From assembly GCA_015179125.1 (NCBI GenBank), contig WHVA01000102.1, positions 1-64,000 on the forward strand: a DNA stretch of 64,000 nt, in the 5' to 3' direction. Shown here piece after piece: positions 1 through 10,353 of this stretch. How positions within the stretch are numbered: the stretch's first letter is position 1; every line of letters starts with the position of its first letter. The notes below the pieces were generated by a model, which searched no databases, was not told the DNA's origin, and saw only the letters and a list, made by a program, of their open reading frames with translations. This DNA is from Gautieria morchelliformis. Taxonomy: Eukaryota; Basidiomycota; Agaricomycetes; Gomphales; Gomphaceae. A program made the position numbers and the translations under genes.

Positions 1-1920
1 ACTCACGAGCACGAGACGATCGCGGTGCTCGAGGCTCTCATGAAATGGGAGGACAAACTGCTGGGGCGAAGGTTCACCCTCGTCACAGACCACAAGGGCT
101 CGAGTACTTCGAGACCCAAAAGAGCCTATCTGACCGACAGGTCAGATGGTGGGAGTTTCTCTCCCGGTTCAATTTCAACACCGTTCACGTTGACGGTGTA
201 GAGAACAAGGTAGCGGACTGCCTGTCGCGCTACTACGAGAGCGACACGAGTGATGACAATCACCCGGACCACGTCTTCGTGAACGCGGATGCGCGTTTAG
301 ACCCGGCGGTGAGTTACTGCCCACCGACCGGTATGTCGAGCGCTCTAAACGCCTCGCTGAGAAGACAGAGGCGAGAGTAATGGAAGCCGCCGCATTAAAC
401 GAGGGCTCACCAGAGCCCGCGAACGTCACCGCGCCCCGCGACGACGACGATGACGTCAAAGCCATCGCCACGGGAAATGACGGCGCACCCCTGCGCCGGA
501 TCATCGAGCAAGGCGTAGACCTGTCCAAGGTCGTACGAGACGCATACCACAGGGACACCATGTTCACAAAGATCATGGCACCCCGGACGCGCACCCGAGA
601 TTCGGGATCCGGGACGGGCTGATCTGGACTAAGAATCAGCTCAAGAGAGACGTCATTGCCGTCTCCCGCTCTGTTCTTCAAGGGGAAGGAGGCTGATCGA
701 AATTATCATCGATCGGGCACATCAGATAGTTGGCCACTACGGCCATCTGAAGACTTCAAACTACGTTCGAAGAGCATATTGGTGGCCAGGCATGAACCCA
801 GACATAGAAGCATTCTGCACATCGTGCGCGAGGTGCCAGATGACGAAAACCGGGCCACAACGGCCCAAAGGCCTACTACACAGCCTACCCATTCCCGATA
901 GACCGTGGCAGTCGATTGGCATCGACTTCATGGGGCCCCTGCCCAAATCCAGCGACTGCGACTACCTGATGGTAGTCATCGACCGACTAACGTCGCTCGT
1001 ACACCTCGTACCAACCACGACGAGCGTGTCAGCCAAGGGAGTAGCCTGGCTGTTTCTGAAAGAGGTCATCCGACTACACGGAGTTCCCGACTCCATTGTC
1101 TCGGACAGAGACTCAAAGTTCACGTGGATCTTCTGGCATGAGCTCCAGCGACTCATGGGGACTAAACTCCTCATGTCAACTGCCTTCCATCCACAAACAG
1201 ATGGAGCAACCGAGCGGGCAAACCGCTCGATCGGCCAGATATTGCGCGCGGTCGTCAGAGACGATCAGAAGGATTGGGCAGTGAAATGCCCAATGGTTGA
1301 GGTCGCCCTCAACAGCAACGTCAGTGCGACCACAGGGTTTGCACCTTTTGAGCTGATCCACGGCTATATGCCGAGGATAGACCTCCCCATAGCCGCGGAC
1401 ACCCCGTTCAAGGGGGTGGCCCGGTTCGCACATCAGGCAAAATGGAACCTGATGGCGGCACACGATGCAATCATAGAGCATCGAGTGATGCAAACGTTTC
1501 ACGCAAATAAGAAACGTATGGCGAGCGACAGGTACGCGGCCAACGACCGTGTCTACCTTTCGACACAAAACCTAACTCTCCCGAAAGGAAGAGCCAGAAA
1601 ACTAGTCCTGCGGTACATCGGACCGTACCGCATCGTCGAGGCTCACAATGACGCCTCGACGGTGACCCTTGATCTTCCCGACGAACTGAAAAGCCGTCGC
1701 ATTTCACCGGTCTTCCATTCCAGCCTCGTACGGCGATACAAGGCTAACAACGACGAATTGTTCCCTCGTCGTGAGGCCAAGTCATTTTATGACTTTGGAG
1801 CAAATGACAACGAGGAGTGGCTCGTCGATGAGATTATTGCACATCGATGGATAACCTCAACGGACCTGGAGTTCCAGGTCCGTTGGACCCTAGGCGACGT
1901 GACATGGGAACCCATGTCGT
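1..1920 (+). pseudogene. Ty3/gypsy pol, 3' part: RNase H, integrase, chromodomain
   Basis: The window opens inside a retrotransposon polyprotein. In order I see the end of RNase H (HEHETIAVLEAL, then KVADCLSR), an H2C2 zinc finger (GHYGHLK and CTSCARC), the integrase core with D (GIDFMG), D (SDRDSKF) and E (DGATERAN), and a C-terminal chromodomain (EEWLVDEIIAHR to RWTLGDVTWEP). It would reverse-transcribe and integrate the element; the chromodomain suggests a chromovirus. Bases 682-1920 are one open frame with the DDE triad kept. Upstream the frame breaks about four times (near 100, 303, 570 and 685), each fixed by a single-base change, so this copy is dead. The apparent stop at 1923-1925 is not native: it lies in a solo LTR inserted at 1921. 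The inverted copy at 5085-6413 shows the protein should continue about 26 residues further. Confidence 0.93.
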
Positions 1921-2295
1921 TGTGAGGGCAACACTAATGACGAAGCCACAACCAAAGATACTCAAGGAGATAAGAGCCGATACTAGGACAATGACCAACT
2001 GTGTAGTGGGTATCCTCAGGTTATAACTCTACCAACGATAGATACATGGGGACTTGCCTGTGTAGTGGGTATCCTCAGAGATCAAGCTGAGGAAACGCCA
2101 CCACACGGGCTACAGTCTTATAGCGCTGGCAAGGCTTACATAATAGGAGAGACGGAAACTTGTAGAAGGTTACGGAAAGTGATGGAAGGTCACGGAATGT
2201 GACGGAATGTGACATGTGACGGAAACTGACGGAAACTGACGGAAACTCATGGAAGGAAATAGAAACTTGTGGAAGGAAACGCGTGAACCCTGACA
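1921..2295 (+). mobile_element. Solo LTR A (375 bp) with 5-bp target duplication
   Basis: The segment begins TGTGAGGGCA and ends CCCTGACA (TG...CA) and is flanked by GTCGT at 1916-1920 and again at 2296-2300. The inverted copy of the host element lacks exactly this segment: its pol runs straight into CCTGCAAGGACC. It holds two copies of a TGTAGTGGGTATCCTCAG motif and short tandem ACGGAAACT repeats. This is a textbook solo LTR left by LTR-LTR recombination. No other copy of the family is obvious in the window. The strand is arbitrary. Confidence 0.85.
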
Positions 2296-2300
2296 GTCGT

Positions 2301-2510
2301 CCTGCAAAGACCTTGAAGCCCTAGATAGCTATCTAGAGCTTCGGGGGGTGGGCAAGCCACGCAACCTCCCCAGACGCCGCTAGATGCGTCTGTCACGTGC
2401 AGACCACGTGATGCGCCGGCCACGGCACGGTTAAATTTTCTCCTCAGATCTTTCCGAGGGCGCATCACTTCTTGGAAGCAACCACCACCATCATCTACCC
2501 ACGAAGATGA
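2301..2510 (+). other. Displaced end of pol and spacer to the third ORF
   Basis: This matches the end of the minus-strand copy (about 4967-5175 reversed). The first bases encode the rest of the chromodomain tail (CKDLEALDSYLEL in the other copy), cut off here by solo LTR A. A GC-rich spacer with a CACGTG motif follows and ends at GAAGATG, immediately before solo LTR B. Confidence 0.7.
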
Positions 2511-2515
2511 TGCCC

Positions 2516-3234
2516 TGTTATGATATTCAAGTAACGACGTTAATGATATCACTCAGATCCAAACCTAAAAATATATTGACGTCACCGAACCATACAATCC
2601 CCACAATCCATGGCCGCGTCCACACGCAGATACATAGAAATATCCCCGAATCTCCTGACTCGCATATACGCGACGCCGGACCAATACATTATCATGCACG
2701 CGCACAGGACACGCCAAGTCGATCAGCATCACATTACAAATGTCCATCCCATCAATCTCGATCGAGAAACCGACCCAGAATACAAATCCCCGCTTAGGCA
2801 CCAATTCAATTGCGACCGAGACACGATATGCATCGGATCGTCCCTGAGCGGCTCAAGCCGTAGCTCCATCATTTCCCCTATACATTGCGCACATGTCCTT
2901 CCACACCATCGTCTTATCCACAACAAATCCTTAGCATTCCCTTGTAGTATTCATTCGAGAGTTCACTCCAGACTATGCTCCACACCCCCCTATCTCTACG
3001 TCACATACCATATGAATCGTATCAACGCCGAGTCCCTTCCAGTAGTTAAATAGTACGAACAAATGTAACTGTAAAATAAGAATAACAATAGTTTTACCTC
3101 TCCACCGTCTCAAGATTCCTGATCGAAATAGTCCCCGTAGTATAAGCAATCCTCTCAGAATTCAGACCTCTACTCGATTCAGCTTCACTCGAGGCTTGAA
3201 TAAAACCCAAACACATTTATATCAACTCTTATCA
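2516..3234 (+). mobile_element. Solo LTR B (719 bp) with 5-bp target duplication
   Basis: It starts TGTTATGATATTC and ends CTCTTATCA, flanked by TGCCC at 2511-2515 and 3235-3239. In the inverted copy the same place reads GAAGATGATGCCCCCC without interruption. An AATAAA-like signal (GAATAAAACCC) near 3199 suggests plus orientation. Inserting after the A of the downstream start codon, the LTR supplies its own terminal A and so rebuilds ATG for the following ORF. Diverged relatives of its 3' end (AGTAGTTAAATAG, CTACTCGATTC) appear near 58607 and 58750. Confidence 0.88.
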
Positions 3235-4165
3235 TGCCCCCCAAAGATGGGATGGACGTTGACCCGTCAACGTCCACAACGCGGACAACGGCCCCGAGAC
3301 AAGGGGCCGCAGACATTCTCCGTGCTCCGATAGACCAGGAGCACTGGACGGTCGTGGGATGGGAGGACGCCCTCGCCATCGTCCACCCGGACGATTGCGC
3401 AATGTGCGCGGACTACGCCGTGCACCTTAGGGCCGCGACCGGCACCCGCAAGGTCAAGTTGCGGGACGAAGACATCGGCGACACCGTCGATGCAGCTTGG
3501 GGATGGCTCCCAAGGGGCATTGTGCGTGACGCGCGAGAAGAGCCCCTCTGGGACGTCCACGACCTCAAAAAAGAGGTCAAGGAGCTAGAACGCGCGGTCG
3601 AGGACCGCAACGACGCGCTCGTAACCGAGCACGCCAGGATCAAGGAACTGGAGCAGCAGCTGAGTGCAGCCCAGCTCCAGGTTACCCTGGTCCACGCTGC
3701 CTCAAAAATGCCGCGACATGACCCGGCCACAGACCCAGTAGCCGGGCCATCTTCACCTCGCGCGACGGCGCCGTTGCCGGCGCGCGCAACATCGTGGCTC
3801 GCGTCCCGATTGTCGGCGCCGACGCCAACCACGACAACAACGGAAGGGCAGAGCGCACCTTCCGACTCTGCGTACGGCGTCTTAGATGGATGGGAGTCCG
3901 ACTCGTCCGTCTGGAAGACGTACGACCCCGAACGGGCACAGCGGCTGGCAGAGCAGCCAAAGAAGAAGCGCAAGAAATTGCGCGGCTCCCTCCATACCGT
4001 CAATGGGTTAGCCATTGCGAAGGAAAGCGCAATCAGCGCTTACCTAGCGGTGTCATCGTCGCACACCATCCACGACCCCGCCCTTCAGCGGCGGATAGCG
4101 CAGGTCGAGGCCCAGTACATCGGGCCTGGCGTGGCCCTACCTCCACCGGCGGGGACGCAATGTTT
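3234..4165 (+). pseudogene. Gypsy third ORF (downstream of pol), N-terminal half
   Basis: Unrecognised protein beginning MPPKDGMDVDPSTSTTRT, encoded after pol in this gypsy family. Residues about 100-145 are a predicted coiled coil (LKKEVKELERAVEDRN to KELEQQL), followed by a low-complexity P/A/T-rich region and a basic patch (PKKKRKKLR) that could be a nuclear localisation signal. There is no zinc knuckle and no protease motif. The frame runs into a 3 kb insertion at 4166 and stops at 4187. The sequence appears to resume at 7138 in the -1 frame, so the intact protein would be around 690 aa if the two halves are joined by frameshifting or mutation. Gag-like is one possibility from size and coiled coil, but position after integrase is unusual. 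Function unknown. Confidence 0.65.
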
Positions 4166-4222
4166 AAATATATATAGAATCATCTAATAACATCTATTAT
4201 TCTCCTTATAAATACTACTGTA

Positions 4223-4474
4223 TATGTAAAGGTGTCGATCTTAGGACCTTGTATCACAAGGGCACTGCAGAACTTGACCAATGAGTGGTATTCTGAATGC
4301 TATGTAGTGACAGGTAAGAGTAAGATGCGATGGGGACCGCTAGCCGGTTCCCACGCATAAACTATACAGTGGGTCCCTAAGGGGCCCACTGGGATTATGT
4401 AATAACTAATGTACATGTAGATACACGGGTTATTTACACCCTCCCCCTCTATAGACAACTATAGGGGTTAACGC
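4223..4474 (-). repeat. LTR-like 3' end of the inverted gypsy copy
   Basis: It is reverse-complementary to 8255-8514, which follows the stop codon of the plus-strand third ORF in the same way. In coding orientation it runs from just after the ORF stop to ATCTTTACA or its equivalent, and includes a near-palindrome GTGGGCCCCTTAGGGACCCAC. Presence after the third ORF in both copies argues that this ORF is the last gene of the element. A diverged relative lies at 10354-10550. Confidence 0.6.
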
Positions 4475-4961
4475 CTACTCATAGAGGTCGTCCATGAGGG
4501 AGTCCTCTGGAGTGGCCGATACGATGACGCCGTCGTCGTACGGGGCCTGAGGAGCACGTGACTTCTCCGGGGGCACCTCCGCGTCATCGGTGGCGATCGG
4601 GTGAGGCTGGTCGGCCTCACCATTAGCGGCGGTCTCCGCTTGGGCACTGGGGCCCGCGTCCTCGCGGAGCATGGCCTCAACAGCTGGGTCCTCCATTTGA
4701 GGAGGGGGCCGGAAGCGCGCCAGCTCTTGGTCGAGCTGAGCGTGAGTGAGGGGTCGCGGCACTGCGGTGCACGGCATAGTCCGCGCATGTTGCGCAATCA
4801 TCCGGGTGGACGATGGCGAGGGCGTCCTCCCATCCCACGATCGTCCAGTGCTCCTGGTCTATCGGAGCACGGAGAATGTCTGCGGCCCCTTGTCTCGGGG
4901 CCATTGTTCGCATTGTGGACATTGACGGGTCAACGTCCATCCCATCTTTGGGGGGCATCAT
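4475..4961 (-). pseudogene. Internal-deletion derivative of the gypsy third ORF
   Basis: It starts MMPPKDGMDVDPS as the plus-strand copy does, keeps about 62 residues (to DCATCADYAVH), then jumps to the C-terminal segment AVPRPLTHAQLDQE and ends DSLMDDLYE. About 1.5 kb of coding sequence is missing, and the two parts are in different frames, so the product is broken. It lies 124 bases after the end of the minus-strand pol. That gives the pol-spacer-ORF order without the solo LTRs that disturb the other copy. Confidence 0.75.
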
Positions 4962-5084
4962 CTTCGTGGGTAGATGATGGTGGTGGTTGCTTCCAAGAAG
5001 CGATGCGCCCTCGGAAAGATCCGAGGTGAAAATTTAACCGCGCCGTGGCCGGCGCGTCACGTGGCCTGCACGTGACAGACGTGT

Positions 5085-6413
5085 CTAGCGGCGTCTGGGG
5101 AGGTCGCGTGGCTTGCCCACCCCCCGAAGCTCTAAGTAGCTATCCAGGGCTTCAAGGTCCTTGCAGGACAACATAGGTTCCATTGCCACATCGCCTAGGG
5201 TCCAACGGACCTGGAATTCCAGGTCCGTCGAGTTTATCCATCGATGTGCGATAATCTCGTCAACGAGCCACTCCTCGTTGTCATTTGCTCCAAAGTCATA
5301 AAATGACTTGGCCTCACGACGAGGGAACAATTCGTCGTTGTTAGCCTTGTATCGCCGTACGAGGCTGGAATGGAAGACCGGTGAAATGCGACGGCTTTTC
5401 AGTTCGTCGGGAAGATCAAGGGTCACCGTCGAGGCGTCATTGTGAGCCTCGACGACGTGGTACGGTCCGATGTACCGCAGGACTAGTTTTCTGGCTCTTC
5501 CTTTCGGGAGAGTTAGGTTTTGTGTCGAAAGGTGGACGCGGTCGTTGGCCGCGTACCTGTCACTCGCCATACGTTTCTTATTTGCGTGAAACGTTTGCGT
5601 CACTCAATGCTCTATGATTGCATTGTGTGCCGCCATCAGGTTCCATTTTGCCTGATGTGCGAACCGGGCCACCCCCTTGAATGGGGTGTCCGCGGCTATG
5701 GGGAGGTCTATCCGCGGCATATAGCTGTGGATCAGCTTGAAAGGTGCGAACCCTGTGGTCGCACTGACGTTGCTGTTGAGGGCGACCTCAACCATTGGGC
5801 ATTTCACTGCCCAATCCTTCTGATCATCTCTGACGACCGCGCGCAATATCTGGCCGATCGAGTGGTTTGCCCGCTCGGTTGCTCCATCCGTTTGTGGATG
5901 GAAGGCAGTTGACATGAGGAGCTTAGTCCCCATGAGTTGCTGGAGTTCACGCCAGAAGATCGACGTGAACTTTGAGTCTCTGTCCGAGACGATGGAGTTG
6001 GGAATTCCATGTAGTCGGATGACCTCTTTCAGAAACAGCCAGGCTACTCCCTTGGCTGACACGCTCGTCGTGGTTGGCACGAGGTGTACGAGCGACGTTA
6101 GTTGGTCGATGACTACCATCAGGTAGTCACAGTCGTTGGACTTGGGCAGGCGCCCCATGAAGTTGATGCCAATCAACTACCACGGCCTATCCGGAATGGG
6201 TAGGCTGTGTAGTAGGCCTTTGGGCCGTTGTGACCCGGTTTTCGTCATCTGACACCTCGCGCACGATGTGCAGAACACTTCTATGTCTGGGCTCATGCCC
6301 GGCCACCAATATGCTCTTCGAACGTAGTTTGAAGTCTTCAGATGGCCGTAGTGGCCAACTATCTGATGTGCCCGATCGATGAGAATTTCGATCAGCCTCC
6401 TTCCCCCTTGAAT
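5085..6413 (-). pseudogene. Inverted gypsy pol copy: zinc finger, integrase, chromodomain
   Basis: This is a close copy of plus-strand bases 679-1920 and extends past them to the true C-terminus (CKDLEALDSYLEL, then DLPRRR). It is truncated at 6413 inside the zinc-finger region. The integrase is inactivated: the first catalytic Asp reads GINFMG instead of GIDFMG, an upstream Q codon is TAG, and a CGA is TGA between 5604 and 5606 (EHR becomes EH-stop). The chromodomain TWEP has become AMEP. Several changes are CpG to TpG or CpA relative to the other copy. Confidence 0.9.
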
Positions 6414-7137
6414 CGCATGGCTTCTATTAACTAGTCTCGATCATGGCATCAGCGGAAGTTGTAGTGAGCACATTCGCACTACTCTGCCACAATGCCTGGC
6501 TGAACTGATTAACCCCAAACCATCCATAGACAATTGTTGTACTGGTCATATTCGCTGTCAAGGAGGAGGCTCCTTTCCCAGCCCCCGTTCAACCCGGTCT
6601 CATACCCTCCTGCCTCAACCTTACCCCTCCAAAGTATAAATATGCGCTCCCCTGCTGGTACGCCCCCTCAGTGTCGTTATCCCCTGTCACTGGTACTTAT
6701 GCAGGGGTGGCTTCCCGCACGGCAGGGGCATCTGCTCCTTGTTTCAAGGTTCGTTTCCTGCCTCCACTCTAAGCGGGCGCTAGTTGAAAGTTGAACCTAC
6801 ATAGTTGTGTATATCACAATGACGCTGGTAAAAATGCGCGAGTTTCTGAGGGGCTTTGGATTCAGCATGAGCCCTGTCCTCGGCGTCTTGTTCCGGTATG
6901 ATTCACTCTGTCGCATAGTGCATGGCTCGCGCTGCTCTTCTCACGTATGCCTTAGAGATGGCTTAGCCTATTTTCTAATGCAAGTTCATGAAATACATCC
7001 TATATGTCACGCCAACGCTAATGACTACCTCGGTAACCATACGCCAGTATTTTCAGTGCGTCGTGCCATCTTCTCCAAGAGTCCGCCTACAAACTTACTT
7101 GCATCTCATGATGTCCAGGTGCCAATATGGTCAACTT
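6414..7137. other. Non-coding right part of the insertion
   Basis: I see no recognisable protein. A possible promoter-like TATAAATA lies near 6636. The short frames show no homology I can name. It may be host flanking DNA carried with the insertion. Confidence 0.4.
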
Positions 7138-8254
7138 AATGTTTGACAAATTCGCGCTGCAGCAGCTGGCGACTATTGGGGGGAGGACAGTTGAGTCGGT
7201 TCATCCTCCCTACCCGGGGGAGGGAAGGCTCATCCCACTTGGAGATCCACCGATCTCCGAGACGGGCCTCCTACCACGACCGGTAGGAAAGGCCCAACAA
7301 CGTCGTACCCAATGGTACGACGTCTGCCCGATGGACGAACCCCGCTTCGTCGAACTCATAGCGCAGGCAAAAGAAACGCCGCAGATCGTGCGTACGCGCG
7401 AGATGATCGGCGTATTCAAACACATCGAGCGCGTTGTTCACGCTCGCAATCCCAAAAGGGATTGTCTCGTGATAGCGGGCGGTACCCCGCATGACATCGC
7501 GGCCATTCTAAAGGGTTGGATACACAACCCTGAAGGAATCCCCTCCGCCATCCGTGACAACGCGGATGGCACCTTGAACCTAGACGACATAGACGTCTGG
7601 ATGTGGTTGAAGGCCCTTGCACCCCGGGTCAAAGGGGTCGCATCACCACTCAGGGCGAGGCTACTCGACCTCTTCGGCTTGACGGACCAATGGTCGAGCC
7701 TCGTCGACATCAGGGAAGTGCTGACGCATCAGAGCACCACCCTACGGCTCTCAATCACGGGCCCATTCCCCGTGGAGGGCCGAGCCGGCCCTGACATCCC
7801 ACTCGCAGAGATCGCGAGATGGCTGGCCCGCTATGCGGGAGTCACTCGTGAGCGAGCGGTGCGCATTGAACACTACGTTCAGCGCAGCATCACTGGCGCG
7901 GCATTCAGCGCCGCCGCCCGTGAGGGCCAACAAAAGGTCATCAAGACCAGCCACGTGAGGGCCGCAGTGCCGCGACCCCTCACTCACGCTCAGCTCGACC
8001 AGGAGCTGGTGCGCTTCCAGCCCCCTCCTCAAACAGAGGACCCGGCCGTTGAGGCCATGCTCCGTGAGGACGCGGGCCCCAGTGCCCACGCGGAGACCGC
8101 CGCTATTTGTGAGGCCGACCAGCCTCGCCCAATCACCACCGATGACGCAGAGGTGCCCCCAGAGGAGTCACATGCTCCTCCGGCCCCGTACGGCGACGAC
8201 GTCGTCGTATCGGCCACTCTAGAGGACTCCCTCATGGACGACCTCTATGAGTAG
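7138..8254 (+). pseudogene. Gypsy third ORF, C-terminal half
   Basis: Open frame from MFDKFALQQL to DSLMDDLYE, the continuation of the ORF interrupted at 4165. It contains a predicted globular region (WYDVCPMDEPRFVELIAQAK, then PHDIAAILKGWIHNPEG and DLDDIDVWMW-like helices) and an acidic, P/E-rich tail. No catalytic motif or zinc finger is visible. The minus-strand derivative shares its last ~105 residues. The frame is -1 relative to the N-terminal half across the AATGTTT repeat. Function unknown; capsid-like or accessory roles are guesses. Confidence 0.65.
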
Positions 8255-8514
8255 GCATTAACCCCTATAGTTGTCTATAGAGGGGGAGGGTGTAAATAAC
8301 CCATGTATCTACATGTACATTAGTTATTACATAATCCCAGTGGGCCCCTTAGGGACCCACTGTATAGTTTATGCGTGGGAACCGGCTAGCGGTCCTCATC
8401 GCATCTTACCCTTACACTGTCACTACGTAGCATTCAGAATACCACATATTGGTCAAGTTCTGCTGTGCCCTTGTGATACAAGGCATAAGATCGACATCTT
8501 TACAACATGGTAGC
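8255..8514 (+). repeat. LTR-like 3' end after the third ORF
   Basis: It starts right after the stop codon and ends ATCGACATCTTTACA. It matches 4223-4474 in reverse orientation over its whole length. Its 5' boundary as an LTR is uncertain (a TGTCTATAG near 8271 is a candidate). No upstream LTR of this element is in the window, so calling it a 3' LTR rests on position and the CA end. Confidence 0.55.
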
Positions 8515-8845
8515 GTACAGGGTAGCGTATGGGGTAGCATGGTAGTGTATGGAGTAGCCCACAGGGTACATTATAGGGTAGCGTACAGAGTAGCTCACAG
8601 GATAGTGTACCGCATAGGGGGTAGCGTAAGGGTAGTGCACAGGGTGGCACACAGGGTGGTGTATGGGGTAGTGCACATGGTAGTGTACAGGGTAGCGCAT
8701 AGGGTAGCATACAGGGTAGCGTACAGGGTAGCATATGGGGTAGTGTACCAGGTAGTGTACAGGTTAGCATATGGGGTAGCATACAAGGTAGCCCACAGGG
8801 TTGTGTACCTGGTAGCATACAGGGTAGTGTCTGGTAGCACACATA
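8515..8845. repeat. Minisatellite, about 10-11 bp unit (GGTAGCGTACA type)
   Basis: Some 30 imperfect copies of a GGTAGYRYAYRG-like unit directly abut the LTR-like end. Frames through it are open on both strands only because the unit is stop-poor, so they are not genes. Confidence 0.9.
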
Positions 8846-9409
8846 ATAGCATTGTCACGACCGGTTTATTTCTCCTACTGCGCTACCTCTATGTTCCCCC
8901 TCGTCACTCCCTAGCATCTTCGCCAGAGTTCACCACACCTACCGACCACTTCCCCTCTGCGTCCACTCTACCCGCTGTTCGCCCCATTCTCCGAATCGCT
9001 ATTCGCTGCTCGCGCATTTCATCAGCAGGCACGCCATCGAATACGATCAATACCATTCACGGCATGATGGCTCATCATTAACCCCATCATCTTCTTAATC
9101 CAACCCCATTGGGTGTTTGTATGGCCAAGGTGTGATCGCAGGACGTCTCTTCCATAGGTCGTGCGGGATCAACCCAGTAAACAAAGAGTCCATGCAGGGT
9201 AGCATGTATGCGGGTCCCAAGACATGGTTTTGTCCATAAATGCCTTCGCTCCCTTTATTCTCCGTCATTTCATGTTCTCATTCTCCCTCACTCTATTGTA
9301 TGTTTATTCCATCTACCTAGTATCATGACCGCGCACCCCTATCCAACCCTGACTTGTGACGGCCTCTTTCCTATTCGCCAATACCTTACGAGCATTCAAT
9401 ATAAGTAGT
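8846..9409. other. Intergenic, no gene seen
   Basis: Pyrimidine-rich sequence with no conserved protein or RNA that I recognise. Confidence 0.5.
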
Positions 9410-9851
9410 TTACATTCACATGTATATTCCCCAGTTCAATTATCATACATTGTTTATCTTGCGCAGCTTTGACCTCGCCGTGGTCATCATCCTAAGCCTT
9501 CTCTTGGAGATTCCCATCTTCGACTAGCAAAGGACTTAGGCATCACTGGTGAGTTCTCATACTTCATCTTCATTGCCTTAGCCTTCGAACCATTTTCTGT
9601 GCTGTTGGCGAAGGGATTGTCAAGACTTAGACAGCCCTTCCGTGAGACCTTTCACGCTACATCGTCAAGGGTCACGGGCTATTTCACTATGACTGTAGAT
9701 AGGGTGAGCCCCGTTTAGGCAAACCCTCTTACCTTGTGAACATTTATTGGTTCACCTATTCGCCGAATGGCATACTTATTCGCACAAGTTATTCGGGCAT
9801 TCGCTGTGTTCACTAATACACGATATTAACGCCTAAAACCAAATCTTGACA
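9410..9851 (+). repeat. Direct repeat, copy 1 (LTR-like)
   Basis: It aligns with about 10577-11035. Shared blocks include GTCACGGGCTATTTCACTATGACTGTAG (in pieces), CATTCGCTGTGTTCACTAATACA and the end AATCTTGACA. The pair brackets about 500 bp, so it may be a truncated LTR pair. Confidence 0.6.
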
Positions 9852-9875
9852 GGCTGCATCGTGGCTCTTGACTTG

Positions 9876-10205
9876 TCACAACGTCTGGTCCGATGCTGAG
9901 CCTTCATCGTTGCTGACGGGCGATTTTGCTCGACCCATACCCTTGTCACAAGGCAGGGGTGAGTGGGATGGGGATTGTGACTTGTCCCCATCCTGTTCTT
10001 CCACTTTGTCCATGCTCGGAGACATGTGGTCGATGGTGTCTGCATCCTCTGGTGCTAGGACGGGTGCGGTGAGGTCTATGACTTTGCTGTCTTCTATTTC
10101 CTTGGACCCTGAGCCCAAGGCAGCATCAGCCGTGGTCCCACTAGGCTGCACCAGGGTTTTGTTGCGCAAAATGCCTGATCGTGTCATTCGACTGAGTGGG
10201 TACAT
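9876..10205 (-). other. Unrecognised short ORF between direct repeats (109 aa)
   Basis: Reads MYPLSRMTRSGILRNKT and continues acidic and serine-rich. I recognise no domain. Its position between the direct repeats suggests a remnant of an internal transposon region. Confidence 0.25.
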
Positions 10206-10353
10206 CGCAGGCGCACAGTCGAGTGTAGTATGTTATACTACATTCATTTTCTGGCAATTTTCCAATTGTCAGCACAGCGATCTTGTCTAAGATGCTGCAG
10301 GAACCACTCTTCAACTGTTTGCTGTGCAAACAGCGGTTGGAAGTTCCAAAAAG

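Larger units (their letters stand above)
4166..7137 (-). mobile_element. 2.97 kb insertion carrying an inverted, shortened gypsy copy
   Basis: The heptamer AATGTTT occurs at 4159-4165 and 7138-7144, and the third ORF breaks at the first and resumes at the second. The insert holds, on the minus strand, a truncated pol (6413-5085), a deletion derivative of the third ORF (4961-4475) and an LTR-like end (4474-4223), plus 720 bp of unrelated DNA at its right end. I see no terminal inverted repeats, so the mechanism is unclear. A 7-bp duplication does not fit the 5-bp duplications of the nearby LTRs. Confidence 0.5.

Noticed and set aside
4677-5029. Plus-strand ORF at 4601-5029 opposite the gypsy third ORF derivative
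   Set aside because: Frame is a shadow of the minus-strand coding sequence.
8453-8858. Open frames through the 8.5 kb minisatellite on both strands
   Set aside because: The unit lacks stop codons in several frames; several overlapping frames being open at once is a repeat artefact.
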